DNA from: Geodermatophilus sabuli
Lineage (GTDB): Bacteria; Actinomycetota; Actinomycetes; Mycobacteriales; Geodermatophilaceae
Length of the DNA: 64,000 nucleotides
NCBI RefSeq assembly: GCF_010686765.1
Contig: NZ_JAAGWF010000008.1
Span: 186,001 to 250,000, forward strand
Reading direction: 5' to 3'
The notes beneath the pieces were generated by a model, which did no database searches, was not told the origin of the DNA, and was given only the letters and a program-made list of their open reading frames with translations. How positions within the stretch are numbered: the stretch's first letter is position 1; each line of letters opens with the position of its first letter. The translations under genes were made by a program, and so were the position numbers. Positions 9,005 to 20,473 of the stretch are shown here, piece by piece.

Positions 9005-10435
9005 GTGAACCCCCGAGGGCCGTTGCAGGTGTTGCGCCGGCGGTGGACCGCAGTCCTCGCCCTGACCCTGGCCGGCCTGATCGGCGGCCTGGCGTACGCC
9101 TGGACGGCACCGGTCACCTACCGGGCCACTGCCGGCGTCTTCTTCTCCCTGGTGTCGGGCAGCACGGCCTCGGACCTGGTGCAGGGCTCGACCTACGCCC
9201 AGAACCAGGTCCAGTCCTTCGCCCAGCTGGCGACGACCCCGGAGGTCCTCCAGCCGGTCATCGACGAGCTGGGCCTGCCCGAGAGCCCGGCTCAGCTGGC
9301 CGGCCAGGTGTCCGCCACCGTGCCGACGAGCACGGTGATCGTCGAGGTCACGGTGACCGACGGCTCCGCCGAGCGCAGCGCCGCACTCGCCAACGCGGTG
9401 ACCGCCTCCCTGTCCGACGTCGTCGAGCGCATAGCCCCCGAGGACGAGGCAGGCGACCCGACCGTCCGGACCACCATCGTCGCGCCAGCGGAGGTGCCCG
9501 CCGGGCCCGCGTTCCCGAACGTGCCCCTGGTCGTGGCCGCTGGACTGGTCCTGGGTCTGCTCGCCGGGCTCGCCCTGGCCTGGCTGCGAGAAGCCCTCGA
9601 CAACCGCGTCCGCGACGCGGAGGTGCTGGCGGAGCTGACCGACCTCCCGGTCCTCGGCACCGTGCCCGCCTGGCCGGCGGGCAACGGCCGTGTCGTGGTG
9701 GCCACCGCGCCGCACAGCCCGGCAGCGGAGAGCTTCCGCCGGCTGCGGACCAACCTGGAGTTCCTCCGCGTCGCCGACGACCGCTCCGCCCCCGAGGCAC
9801 GCGGTGCGCACGTCCTCGCCGTGACGTCCTCGCTGTCGGGCGAGGGCAAGTCGACCGTCTCGGCCAACCTGGCGACGGCACTGGCCGAGACCGGTGCCCG
9901 GGTCCTGCTCGTGGACGCCGATCTGCGCCGCCCGACGGTCGCCGGCGTCCTCGGTGTCGAGGGCGGCGTCGGCCTGACCACCGTGCTGGTCGGGCAGGCC
10001 GACATCGACGACGTCGTGCAGGAGTGGGGCTCCGCCGGGCTGCGGGTGCTGCCGTCGGGTGCAGTGCCGCCCAACCCGGCCGAGCTGCTGAACTCTCCGG
10101 TGATGCGCGCCGTGGTCGCCGATCTGCGGAGCCGCTACGACTACGTGGTCCTCGACACGACTCCCGTGCTCCCGGTGGCCGACGCCAGCGTGCTGTCCGG
10201 GGTCGTCGACGGCATGGTCATGGTGGCCAACACGCGCCGGGTCCGCCGCCGCCAGCTGACGCAGGGGCTGGGGGACCTGTCCCAGGTCTCCGCGCGTGTC
10301 CTCGGGGTGGTCCTCAACCAGGTCCGCCGTGACGAGGAGCCCTACTCCTATGCGTACGCCGGGTCCGACGCGGAACCAGCGGCCGGCGAGCTGCCGGCCG
10401 TCCCCGATCCCTCCGGTCGCCAGCCGGTCGGATGA
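9005..10435 (+). CDS. Polysaccharide co-polymerase with BY-type tyrosine autokinase domain (Wzc/CpsD-like)
   Basis: 476 residues; GTG start 9 nt after GAGGAG. The N-terminal Wzz domain has a helix at about 15-35 (WTAVLALTLAGLIGGLAYAW) and a second near 178-200, with the extracytoplasmic part between. The kinase domain follows: Walker A SGEGKST (Lys282), Walker A' VLLVDADLRRPT (Asp304), Walker B YDYVVLDTTP, and a short tyrosine cluster PYSYAYAG near the C-terminus as the likely autophosphorylation site. These proteins cycle between phosphorylated and unphosphorylated oligomers to control polymer length and export. The phosphatase gene overlaps its stop by 4 bp. The Wzz-Wzy fusion on the other side lacks a working kinase, so this protein may serve as its partner. 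Confidence 0.92.
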   Translation: MNPRGPLQVLRRRWTAVLALTLAGLIGGLAYAWTAPVTYRATAGVFFSLVSGSTASDLVQGSTYAQNQVQSFAQLATTPEVLQPVIDELGLPESPAQLAGQVSATVPTSTVIVEVTVTDGSAERSAALANAVTASLSDVVERIAPEDEAGDPTVRTTIVAPAEVPAGPAFPNVPLVVAAGLVLGLLAGLALAWLREALDNRVRDAEVLAELTDLPVLGTVPAWPAGNGRVVVATAPHSPAAESFRRLRTNLEFLRVADDRSAPEARGAHVLAVTSSLSGEGKSTVSANLATALAETGARVLLVDADLRRPTVAGVLGVEGGVGLTTVLVGQADIDDVVQEWGSAGLRVLPSGAVPPNPAELLNSPVMRAVVADLRSRYDYVVLDTTPVLPVADASVLSGVVDGMVMVANTRRVRRRQLTQGLGDLSQVSARVLGVVLNQVRRDEEPYSYAYAGSDAEPAAGELPAVPDPSGRQPVG

Positions 10436-11091
10436 GCGGGCCGGTGGGTCCGGTGGAGCCGCCCGTGCCCCTCCTGGTCGTCTGCACCGGGAACATCTGC
10501 CGGTCGCCGGCCGCGGAGCTGCTCCTGCGTGCCGGGCTGGGGGAGGACGCGGGGATCGCCGTGGCGAGCGCCGGACTGGCCGCCCGGGCGGGTGAGCCCG
10601 TCGCCGCGCCGATGGCCCGGCTGCTCGCCGAGCGTGGCGTCCAGCCGGCCGGCTTCGTCGCTCGGCAGCTGCAGCCGCCGGTGCTGCGCTCGGCCGGGGT
10701 GGTGCTCACCATGACCACGGCCCAGCGGTCCGCAGTGGTGACCCGAGCGCCCTCGGCCGTCCGGCGGGCCTTCACACTGCACGAGTTCGCGGAGCTCGCC
10801 TCGCTGGCAGGAGAGCTGCCCGGCCAGGTGCGGCCGGTCGACCGGCTGGTCGCCCTCATCGCCGCGGCACCCCGGCTGCGCGCCCTCCGCACCGGCCCCC
10901 GTGACGATGACGTCGAAGACCCCTACCGGCGCTCTGACGAGGTCTTCGGCCGCGTGCTGGCGCGGATCGACGCCGACGTCGCGGCGCTGCTCGCCTTCCT
11001 GACCGCCGCGCCGGCCGGAACCGCTCAGCCGAGCTCCGAGACCTCCGCAGGGTGCGGCCACGGCACAACGAGGGTTGCCCCGGTCGGGTGA
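10432..11091 (+). CDS. Low-molecular-weight protein tyrosine phosphatase
   Basis: 219 residues, ATG start in an ATGA overlap with the BY-kinase gene. The phosphate-binding loop is intact: CTGNICRS with nucleophile Cys18 and Arg24, near an N-terminal VPLLVVCTGN strand. The general-acid motif is DVEDPYRRS. The family usually has about 150-160 residues, so this one carries a loosely conserved C-terminal extension. It should dephosphorylate the tyrosine tail of the kinase encoded just upstream, as in Wzc-Wzb pairs. The last 30 residues (SSETSAGCGHGTT) are low in structure and may be non-essential. Confidence 0.92.
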   Translation: MSGPVGPVEPPVPLLVVCTGNICRSPAAELLLRAGLGEDAGIAVASAGLAARAGEPVAAPMARLLAERGVQPAGFVARQLQPPVLRSAGVVLTMTTAQRSAVVTRAPSAVRRAFTLHEFAELASLAGELPGQVRPVDRLVALIAAAPRLRALRTGPRDDDVEDPYRRSDEVFGRVLARIDADVAALLAFLTAAPAGTAQPSSETSAGCGHGTTRVAPVG

Positions 11092-11161
11092 TGACTGTCC
11101 GGAGTCCTTCTGGTGCACTGGGTTGCGGCATCGTCAGTCGCCCCGCCACAGGAGAACTCCC

Positions 11162-11272
11162 ATGACTCGAGTCGCCGGCCACCGACCGGGTGGTCACGGC
11201 CACGTCCGCCGCGACCTGGGCCGGACCGCCGACGCACGCGGACACCGGTGCGTCGGAGGGGTCCGCCGGTGA
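11162..11272 (+). CDS. Possible 36-residue leader peptide coupled to the downstream deacetylase
   Basis: A short ORF begins at an ATG 6 nt after AGGAGA and ends in a TGA that overlaps the GTG start of the deacetylase at 11269 (GTGA). The peptide is very basic and His-rich (MTRVAGHRPGGHGHVRR at its start) and resembles no family I know. Evidence is the good ribosome-binding site and the exact stop-start overlap, which fits translational coupling. In DNA this rich in G+C a chance ORF of this length is common, so the call is tentative. Confidence 0.3.
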   Translation: MTRVAGHRPGGHGHVRRDLGRTADARGHRCVGGVRR

Positions 11273-12021
11273 GCGTCCCGGCCGGGGCGACCGCAGAAGC
11301 CGAGGTCGCCGACCGGGGGCTGCGCATCCCGCCCGTGCTCATGTACCACTCGATCAGCCCCTCCCGGCAGCCCGACCCGCACCGTGTGCGGGTCTCGCCG
11401 GAACGCCTGGACAGGCACCTGCGGCTGCTCCGCCAGTTGGGCCTGCGCGGGGTCCCGCTGGCCGAGCTCGTGGCCGCCCAGGACGGTGCGGCCGCCACGG
11501 GGCTCGTGGGCCTCACCTTCGACGACGGCTACGCCGACTTCCTCCGGTATGCCGCGCCCGTGCTCGACCGCCACGGGATGACCGGGACCCTCTACGTCGT
11601 CGCCGGCCGGCTCGGCGGGCACAACGCATGGGACACCGGGCCGCGGCTGGACCTCGTCGACGCCGACCAGGTGCGCGCGGTGGCCGCGGCCGGTCACGAG
11701 GTCGGCAGTCACGGCCTGACCCACATGCGCCTGGCCGGCGCCGATCCCGGGGTGCTCCGCCACGAGGTGGCCGACAGCAAGCACGTCCTGGAGGAGGTGC
11801 TCCAGCGCGAGGTGTCCGGCTTCTGCTACCCGTGGGGCGCCTTCGACGCAGCGGCGGCGGAGGCCGCTCGGGCCGCCGGGTACGACCACGCATGCGTCAC
11901 CGGCGACTACTCGCCGCGTAACCGCTTCACGATCCCGCGCAGCTACGTCGCCCCGGGGGACACCGCGGTGCACCTGGTGGCGAAGCTGGTCCGTCACCAC
12001 GTCCGCATCCGGCGGCCCTGA
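11269..12021 (+). CDS. Polysaccharide deacetylase (NodB domain, CE4)
   Basis: 250 residues from a GTG with GGAGGGG 7 nt upstream; an in-frame GTG at 11113 would add 52 residues of low-complexity sequence and is less likely. The fold is the PgaB/IcaB-like type: PPVLMYHSI at the N-terminus, GLTFDDGYADF carrying the catalytic Asp pair, SHGLTHMRL with the His ligands, and FCYPWGAFD near the C-terminus. It should N-deacetylate polymer sugars or cell-wall glycans. It follows the kinase/phosphatase pair and closes the exopolysaccharide locus; the first deacetylase (2858) is only distantly related, with DDGP in place of DDGY. Confidence 0.86.
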   Translation: MSVPAGATAEAEVADRGLRIPPVLMYHSISPSRQPDPHRVRVSPERLDRHLRLLRQLGLRGVPLAELVAAQDGAAATGLVGLTFDDGYADFLRYAAPVLDRHGMTGTLYVVAGRLGGHNAWDTGPRLDLVDADQVRAVAAAGHEVGSHGLTHMRLAGADPGVLRHEVADSKHVLEEVLQREVSGFCYPWGAFDAAAAEAARAAGYDHACVTGDYSPRNRFTIPRSYVAPGDTAVHLVAKLVRHHVRIRRP

Positions 12022-12050
12022 GACCGGCGGCGGTCGTCCTCCGCGGCGAC

Positions 12051-12056
12051 TAGCCT
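12051..12056 (+). promoter_or_regulatory. Putative -10 hexamer (TAGCCT) for mfd
   Basis: TAGCCT fits the TANNNT actinobacterial -10 pattern and lies 67 bp before the chosen mfd start, in the only gap before the gene. It would give a 5' leader of about 60 nt. No clear -35 element is seen. Confidence 0.35.
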
Positions 12057-12123
12057 GGTCCCGGGCCCGCGCCGCAGTCGGCGGCGCGTCGTGGCCCCGT
12101 GGATCCTCAGGAGTGGTACTTCC

Positions 12124-15666
<3,543 letters not shown>

Positions 15667-15668
15667 GC

Positions 15669-15701
15669 CCCGGGGGCAGGAACGGCCGTCCTGCCCCCGG
15701 G
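15669..15701 (+). terminator. Hairpin terminator after mfd
   Basis: A 13-bp perfect stem (CCCGGGGGCAGGA with its complement) closes a 7-nt loop and starts 3 bases after the mfd stop codon. There is no U-tract, as usual for high-GC actinobacteria. It lies between convergent genes and may work for both strands. Confidence 0.75.
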
Positions 15702-15742
15702 CTCAGGCGAGGGTCGCCGAGGGCTCAGGCGAGGGTCGCCGA
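15701..15742. repeat. 22-bp-period tandem duplication spanning a gene's 3' end
   Basis: The 20-mer GCTCAGGCGAGGGTCGCCGA occurs at 15701-15720 and again at 15723-15742. The second copy contains the last five codons and stop of the minus-strand A-T-TE synthetase; the first lies just downstream of it. It looks like a slippage duplication of the 3' end. Confidence 0.85.
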
Positions 15743-18655
15743 GACGCGTGCCGCCAGGACGCCGACGTGCCGTGCGCTGAGCATGCCGATCCGCTCGTCG
15801 TCCAGGTCCCCGTGATGACCCGGGACGTCGACCACCCGCAGCCGCGGGGTCACCCGCCGCCACGCGCCGAGAGTGCCGCGCACGTGGCGCTGCGAGCCCT
15901 CCGCGAGGAAGTACGTGACCGGTCCGTCGAACCGGCCCGGCCGGTAGGAGTCACCGACCGCCTCCGACCCGGTGAAGAACGCCAGCTCCGGGTCGACCGG
16001 CCCCACCGGTGGACGACCCGCCAGGGTGCTCCCGCGCCGCAGCCGGCGGCGCACCGCCTCCAGCGCCCGTCGGGACAGCAGGGTGCGGAGGCGAGCGGCG
16101 CGACGCTGGGCGGCGACCTCCCGGGCGCTGAGCGCGGCGCGGGGTGGTCGCACGTCGAGCAGCCCCAGCCACGCGACCTCTCGGCCCTCCGCGGTGAGGG
16201 CCCGTGCTGCGGCATGGGCGACGAGGCCGCCGAAGGAGTAGCCGGCCAGGCTGAACGGCCCGTCCGGCTGCACCTCGCGCAGCCTGGCGGCCGCCTCGGC
16301 GGCGACCTCCTCGACCGGCAGGTGCGCGCCGTCGGGACCGGTCAGCCGCAACCGCAGGCCGCGGACCGGCCGGTCGGTGGCCAACTGCTCGACCATGCCC
16401 GCGTAGAGGTTGAGCTGACCCCAGGCGTCGGGCAGCAGGAACACGGGCCGGCCGCTGCCGGCGCGCAACAGCGGGGCGGGATCGCCCGCAGTCCCGGCCG
16501 TGATGGCGTGGGCCAGCCCGCGGGGAGTGGGATCTGCGGCGAAGGCCTGCACGGGCACGTCCGCGCCCAGGTCCAGGCGGACCCGGCGCAGCAGGCTCAG
16601 CACCTGTCGCGAGGAGCCGCCGAGGTCGCCGAAGTCGTCGTCCGGACCGACCTCGCCGGTCCCGAGCAGCTCCGACCACAGTCCGGTGACTGCCCGCAAC
16701 AGCGGGTCGGCGTCCTGGTCCGCTGTGGCCGCGGGACCGGCCGTCACGGCCGCGCGGATCGCCTGCAGGCAGGCCGGTGAGCGCAGGGCCGCGGCGTTGG
16801 CCACCGGGTCGCCGTTGACCGCGTCGCGGGCGGCCCGCTCGGAGCGCTTGCCGTTGTGGGTGAGGGGCAGCTCGGGGACGGCAGCCACCAGCGCGGGCAC
16901 GTGCGCCGGAGAAGCCTGCTCGCGAAGCGTGCGACGGATGGTGCGTGCCAGTTCGGCATCGAGCACCACGCCCTCCCGGAGCACGACCAGCAGCACGATC
17001 CGGCTCGCCCCGGGCCGGGCGGGATGGCGCTGCTCCACGGCCATGGCGTCGGCGATGCCCGGCACGCCGCGCAGCGCGGTGTAGATCTCGCTGGGTCCGA
17101 TGCGGACGCCGTCCACGTTGAGGACCCCGTCAGACCGGCCGTGCAACCTCGCCGAGCCGTCGGCGTCGAACTCCACGAGGTCGCCGTGGGTCCACATGCC
17201 CGGGTGGGCGGCGAAGTAGGAGGCGTGGAACCGGCTGCCGTCGGGGTCGCGCAGGAACCCGACCGGACGCGAGGGGAAGGGATTGCGGCAGACCAGCTCG
17301 CCGACCGCGCCCACCACCTCGGTGCCGTCCTCTTCCACCGCGGCGACGTCGAGGCCGAGGCTGGGCGCCGAGCAACGGCCGCGGCGCACCGGCCGCTCGG
17401 GCGAGCCGAGCACGAAGCAGCCGATGATGTCCGTGCCGCCGGAGATCGACTGCAGGGGCACCGGGCCGACGTGCTCGGCGACCCAGTCGTACTGCCAGTC
17501 GTGCAGCACCGCGCCGGTGGACAGCACCGCCCGCAGCCGGGACAGGTCGAGGTGCGCGGCCGGGTGGTACCCGTCGTCCTGGCACAGCTGCAGATAGGCC
17601 GGGCTGGTGCCGAACACGGTGACGCCGTGCCCGGCGGCCAGCTCCCACAGGGTCTGCGGCCCGTCGACCGGGCCGTCGTAGGTGATCACGTGCGCGCCCA
17701 CCGCGAGGGCGGAGAGCTGCCAGTTCCACATCATCCAGGCGGTGGTGGTGTGGAAGTACAGCGTGTCGGCGGGGCCGAGGTCGCCGTGCAGGCGGTGTTC
17801 CTTGACGTGCTCGAGCAGCGTGCCGCCGGCACCGTGCACCATCGCCTTGGGTGGTCCGGTGGTGCCCGAGGAGAACATCACGAACAGTGGGTGGTCGAAG
17901 GGGCGCCGGTCCCACGCCGGCGAGGGGCCAGCTCCGGCCGTGAGGTCGGCCAGCCGGTCGACGGTCGGGTCGCCCTCGGGCAGCGGCAGGTCGTCGAGGA
18001 CGACCAGCCGGCGGACCGTCGGCAGTCCGTCGAGCAGCGCGGAGACGGTGGCCTCGCCCATGGCGGTCCGGTCGAGGACGAGGACGGCGGGCTCCACCTG
18101 CTCGAACCGGCCGAGCAGTGCCAGGGCACCCATGTCCGGGGCGGCGGTGGAGACGGCGGCGCCGAGAGCCGCTGCGGCCAGCGCGACAACCATCGCCGGA
18201 ACGCCGTGCGGCGCGATCAGCACCAGCCGGTCGCGGTCGGTGAGCCCGATCCCGGCCAGTGCGGCCGCGGCCAAGGCCACCTGTTCCCGCAGCTGACCGC
18301 GGGTGAGTCGCTCGGCGGGCCGGTCGGCGTGCACGGCGGTCACGGCCGGGGCTCCGTCGCCGGCGCCGGGGAGCGGGCGCAGCAGTGCCTCGGCGTAGTT
18401 GAGCCGGACGTCGGGGAAGAAGCGGGCGCTCTGCACGTCCCCACTCGTCAGGACGACGTCGGCCGAGCCGGACCAGGGCAACTGCGCCCAGTCCAGGCAC
18501 GTGCGCCAGAACCGCTCCGGGTGCTGCACGGAGAAGTCGTGCAGGGCACCGGGCTCGTCCAGCCGAACACCGGCCACGTCCTCGCACCGGGCGCGGAAGT
18601 CGGCGAGCTGGGGCCTGCGCCGGTCGGCACCCGGGGGTGCTGGGGCGAGCGTCAT
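15725..18655 (-). CDS. Single-module NRPS-like synthetase: adenylation (acetoacetyl-CoA-synthetase type) - thiolation - thioesterase
   Basis: 976 residues from the ATG at 18655. Residues about 1-640 are an acyl-activating enzyme with an acetoacetyl-CoA-synthetase-type N-terminus (HPERFWRTCLDWAQLPWSG, FFPDVRLNYAEALL). Motifs are SSGTTGPPKAMVHGAGG, GGTDIIGC, WTHGDLVEFD and a conserved Lys in LTHNGKRSE. A carrier domain follows with DFGDLGGSS (probable phosphopantetheine Ser682). Residues about 730-976 are an alpha/beta-hydrolase thioesterase with GYSFGG (Ser807) and a candidate His in GHHGDL. The enzyme would adenylate an oxo- or hydroxy-acid, load it on the carrier and release or condense it. 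An upstream PPTase gene overlaps by 4 bp. The substrate and product are unknown. Confidence 0.88.
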   Translation of the reverse strand: MTLAPAPPGADRRRPQLADFRARCEDVAGVRLDEPGALHDFSVQHPERFWRTCLDWAQLPWSGSADVVLTSGDVQSARFFPDVRLNYAEALLRPLPGAGDGAPAVTAVHADRPAERLTRGQLREQVALAAAALAGIGLTDRDRLVLIAPHGVPAMVVALAAAALGAAVSTAAPDMGALALLGRFEQVEPAVLVLDRTAMGEATVSALLDGLPTVRRLVVLDDLPLPEGDPTVDRLADLTAGAGPSPAWDRRPFDHPLFVMFSSGTTGPPKAMVHGAGGTLLEHVKEHRLHGDLGPADTLYFHTTTAWMMWNWQLSALAVGAHVITYDGPVDGPQTLWELAAGHGVTVFGTSPAYLQLCQDDGYHPAAHLDLSRLRAVLSTGAVLHDWQYDWVAEHVGPVPLQSISGGTDIIGCFVLGSPERPVRRGRCSAPSLGLDVAAVEEDGTEVVGAVGELVCRNPFPSRPVGFLRDPDGSRFHASYFAAHPGMWTHGDLVEFDADGSARLHGRSDGVLNVDGVRIGPSEIYTALRGVPGIADAMAVEQRHPARPGASRIVLLVVLREGVVLDAELARTIRRTLREQASPAHVPALVAAVPELPLTHNGKRSERAARDAVNGDPVANAAALRSPACLQAIRAAVTAGPAATADQDADPLLRAVTGLWSELLGTGEVGPDDDFGDLGGSSRQVLSLLRRVRLDLGADVPVQAFAADPTPRGLAHAITAGTAGDPAPLLRAGSGRPVFLLPDAWGQLNLYAGMVEQLATDRPVRGLRLRLTGPDGAHLPVEEVAAEAAARLREVQPDGPFSLAGYSFGGLVAHAAARALTAEGREVAWLGLLDVRPPRAALSAREVAAQRRAARLRTLLSRRALEAVRRRLRRGSTLAGRPPVGPVDPELAFFTGSEAVGDSYRPGRFDGPVTYFLAEGSQRHVRGTLGAWRRVTPRLRVVDVPGHHGDLDDERIGMLSARHVGVLAARVSATLA

Positions 18656-19401
18656 CGGGGGGTCTCCTCCTCCGGAGTGACCGCGAGGCTGGCCACCCAT
18701 CCATCCGGGACCTGCACGTCTCTGATCTCCCAACCGGCCACGGCGCCGGTCGCCCGCCCGACGGGGGTCACCACGGTCGCCGGGTCCGCGCGCAGGCCGG
18801 TCCCGGTCGCCTTCAGCACGGCCTCCTTCTGCGTCCAGCACCGCGTGACCGCCAGGGGGCGGGCAGTGACCGGCAGACCGGTGAGGGCGCGTCGCTCGCC
18901 GGGGCTCAGCCAGCCCTCGTCGAGCACGTCGGACGACCACGGCGCCACGAGCTCCACGTCGACGCCCACCCGTCGGCCGCGGCCGACGGCGACGACCCCG
19001 ACGGCGCCGCTGGCCGAGCAGCTCACGTCGAGCAGGCTGCCGCGGACGGCGAGATGCGGACGCCCGGCGGGTGACGTACCGATCGGCACCTGCCCCGGAG
19101 GGATCCCCAGCTCCGAGCCGAGGGCCGAACGGAGGGCGGCGCGGAGCAGCACGCGACGCCGGTGCACGGCGGGAGTCCCCCGGTGCGCCCTCGCCACCTC
19201 GACCGGGGTCAGCCGAGCCTCGGCGGCGGTGAGCGCGTCGTCGTCTGCTGCGAGATCGACCAGCCAGAGGGCGACGTCCGCGTCGAGCGGTCCCGGGCGC
19301 ACTGGGGTGGCGGTGACCAGGAGCACGGCGCGATGCTCGCAAGAGTCCGCATCGACACGCGTCCCTCCGACGAGGGAGTGCCGTCGAACGGGGACACCCA
19401 T
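18652..19401 (-). CDS. 4'-phosphopantetheinyl transferase (Sfp type)
   Basis: 249 residues if the ATG at 19401 is used; an internal GTG (giving VLLVTATPV) would make it about 222 residues, and neither has a strong ribosome-binding site. Sfp-family motifs are present: RVGVDVELV with the Mg-binding Asp pair, and CWTQKEAVLKATG, the catalytic WxxKEAxxK. It transfers phosphopantetheine from CoA to a carrier-protein serine. The stop overlaps the start of the A-T-TE synthetase (ATGA), so that carrier domain is its obvious target, though Sfp enzymes are often broad. It is divergent from the SurA-like gene, with only 50 bp between. Confidence 0.9.
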   Translation of the reverse strand: MGVPVRRHSLVGGTRVDADSCEHRAVLLVTATPVRPGPLDADVALWLVDLAADDDALTAAEARLTPVEVARAHRGTPAVHRRRVLLRAALRSALGSELGIPPGQVPIGTSPAGRPHLAVRGSLLDVSCSASGAVGVVAVGRGRRVGVDVELVAPWSSDVLDEGWLSPGERRALTGLPVTARPLAVTRCWTQKEAVLKATGTGLRADPATVVTPVGRATGAVAGWEIRDVQVPDGWVASLAVTPEEETPR

Positions 19402-19451
19402 GGATCGCGGCCTGCGCCGTGGGTCACGCGGGGTGTGGCACGCTCGGGATC

Positions 19452-20468
19452 GTGCACACCCGTCGCCTGATCGGATCGCTGGCCGTCGGCCTCGTCGCGC
19501 TGGCCGGGGTGACCGGCTGCCGGACCTCGCCGAACGTCGCGGCGTACGTGGGCGACGAGCGGGTCACCGTGGCCGAGCTCGAGACGGCGGTCGACGAACG
19601 CCTCAGCAACCCCGACCTCGCCGCGGCCACCGAGGGACGTGAGGGCGAGTTCACCCGGCTGGTGCTCACCCGGCTCGTGCAGGCCGAGATCTACGTCCAG
19701 GCCGCGCAGCGCTACGACGTCACGCCCGACGACGGCGACGTCCAGGCGTTGCTGGACGAGCTGCTCGGCGACCAGGACCCCGAGGCGCTCTACGCCCAGG
19801 CGGCCGCACAGGGCGTCGGCCGGGCCGACGTGTTCGAGACCGTCCGGCAGCAGCTGGTGCGCCAGCGCATCGCCGTCGCCGAGGGGCTGGCCGGCGGGCT
19901 GACCGAGGAGCAGCTCCGGGCCGACTACGAGGAGACGGTGGCGTCGCTGTCCCAGCAGCGGCTGGGCTACATCACCGTGCCGGACCAGGCCGCCGCCGAC
20001 GCCGCGGTGGCGAGCCTGCAGGCCGACCCGAACAGCTATGCCGCGCTGGCCGCGCAGTACGCCGGCCCCACCACCCTCGCCTCGGTGGAGGCGCGCGGCG
20101 CCGACCAGGTGCCGTCGGTGATCGCCGACCAGGTCGCCGGGGCCGCGCCGAACTCCGCCTTCACGGTCACCGTGCCCGACGTGCAGGGCGTGCTCGTCGT
20201 CTTCGTCGGCGAGCCGGTCGTCCCCACGTTCGAGGAGGCCCGCCCCGACCTCGAGGGCGCCGCCGAGGCCGAGGCCGACGACGCCGCGCAGGCGCTCGTG
20301 GCCGACGTGCGGGCCGAGCTCGACATCACCGTCAACCCGCGCTTCGGCGTGATCGAGGAGGGCGAGATCGTCCCGGCCGACGGCGGGGTCGTCGACCTGC
20401 TCGACGCCGAGGACGACGCCGCCGCGGCTGCCGGTGGGGGCACCGGCGCGGCGGCCACCGGGAACTGA
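19452..20468 (+). CDS. SurA/PrsA-like exported lipoprotein chaperone
   Basis: 338 residues from a GTG at 19452, which places a lipoprotein signal at the N-terminus: HTRR, a hydrophobic run, then lipobox VTGC (lipidated Cys at about 23). A SurA N-terminal domain follows (VAAYVGDERVTVAELETAV, LVQAEIYVQAAQRYDV). The region after SLSQQRLGYITVPDQ resembles a parvulin domain but is shortened and lacks clear catalytic residues, so peptidyl-prolyl isomerase activity is doubtful. The tail is acidic and Ala/Gly-rich. It probably helps fold exported proteins at the outer face of the membrane. It is 5 bp upstream of mazG, forming one operon. Confidence 0.82.
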   Translation: MHTRRLIGSLAVGLVALAGVTGCRTSPNVAAYVGDERVTVAELETAVDERLSNPDLAAATEGREGEFTRLVLTRLVQAEIYVQAAQRYDVTPDDGDVQALLDELLGDQDPEALYAQAAAQGVGRADVFETVRQQLVRQRIAVAEGLAGGLTEEQLRADYEETVASLSQQRLGYITVPDQAAADAAVASLQADPNSYAALAAQYAGPTTLASVEARGADQVPSVIADQVAGAAPNSAFTVTVPDVQGVLVVFVGEPVVPTFEEARPDLEGAAEAEADDAAQALVADVRAELDITVNPRFGVIEEGEIVPADGGVVDLLDAEDDAAAAAGGGTGAAATGN

Positions 20469-20473
20469 CGCCC

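Noticed and set aside
11113-11268. N-terminal extension of the second deacetylase from a GTG at 11113
   Set aside because: The extension is Pro/Arg-rich without a signal peptide; the GTG at 11269 has a much better ribosome-binding site.
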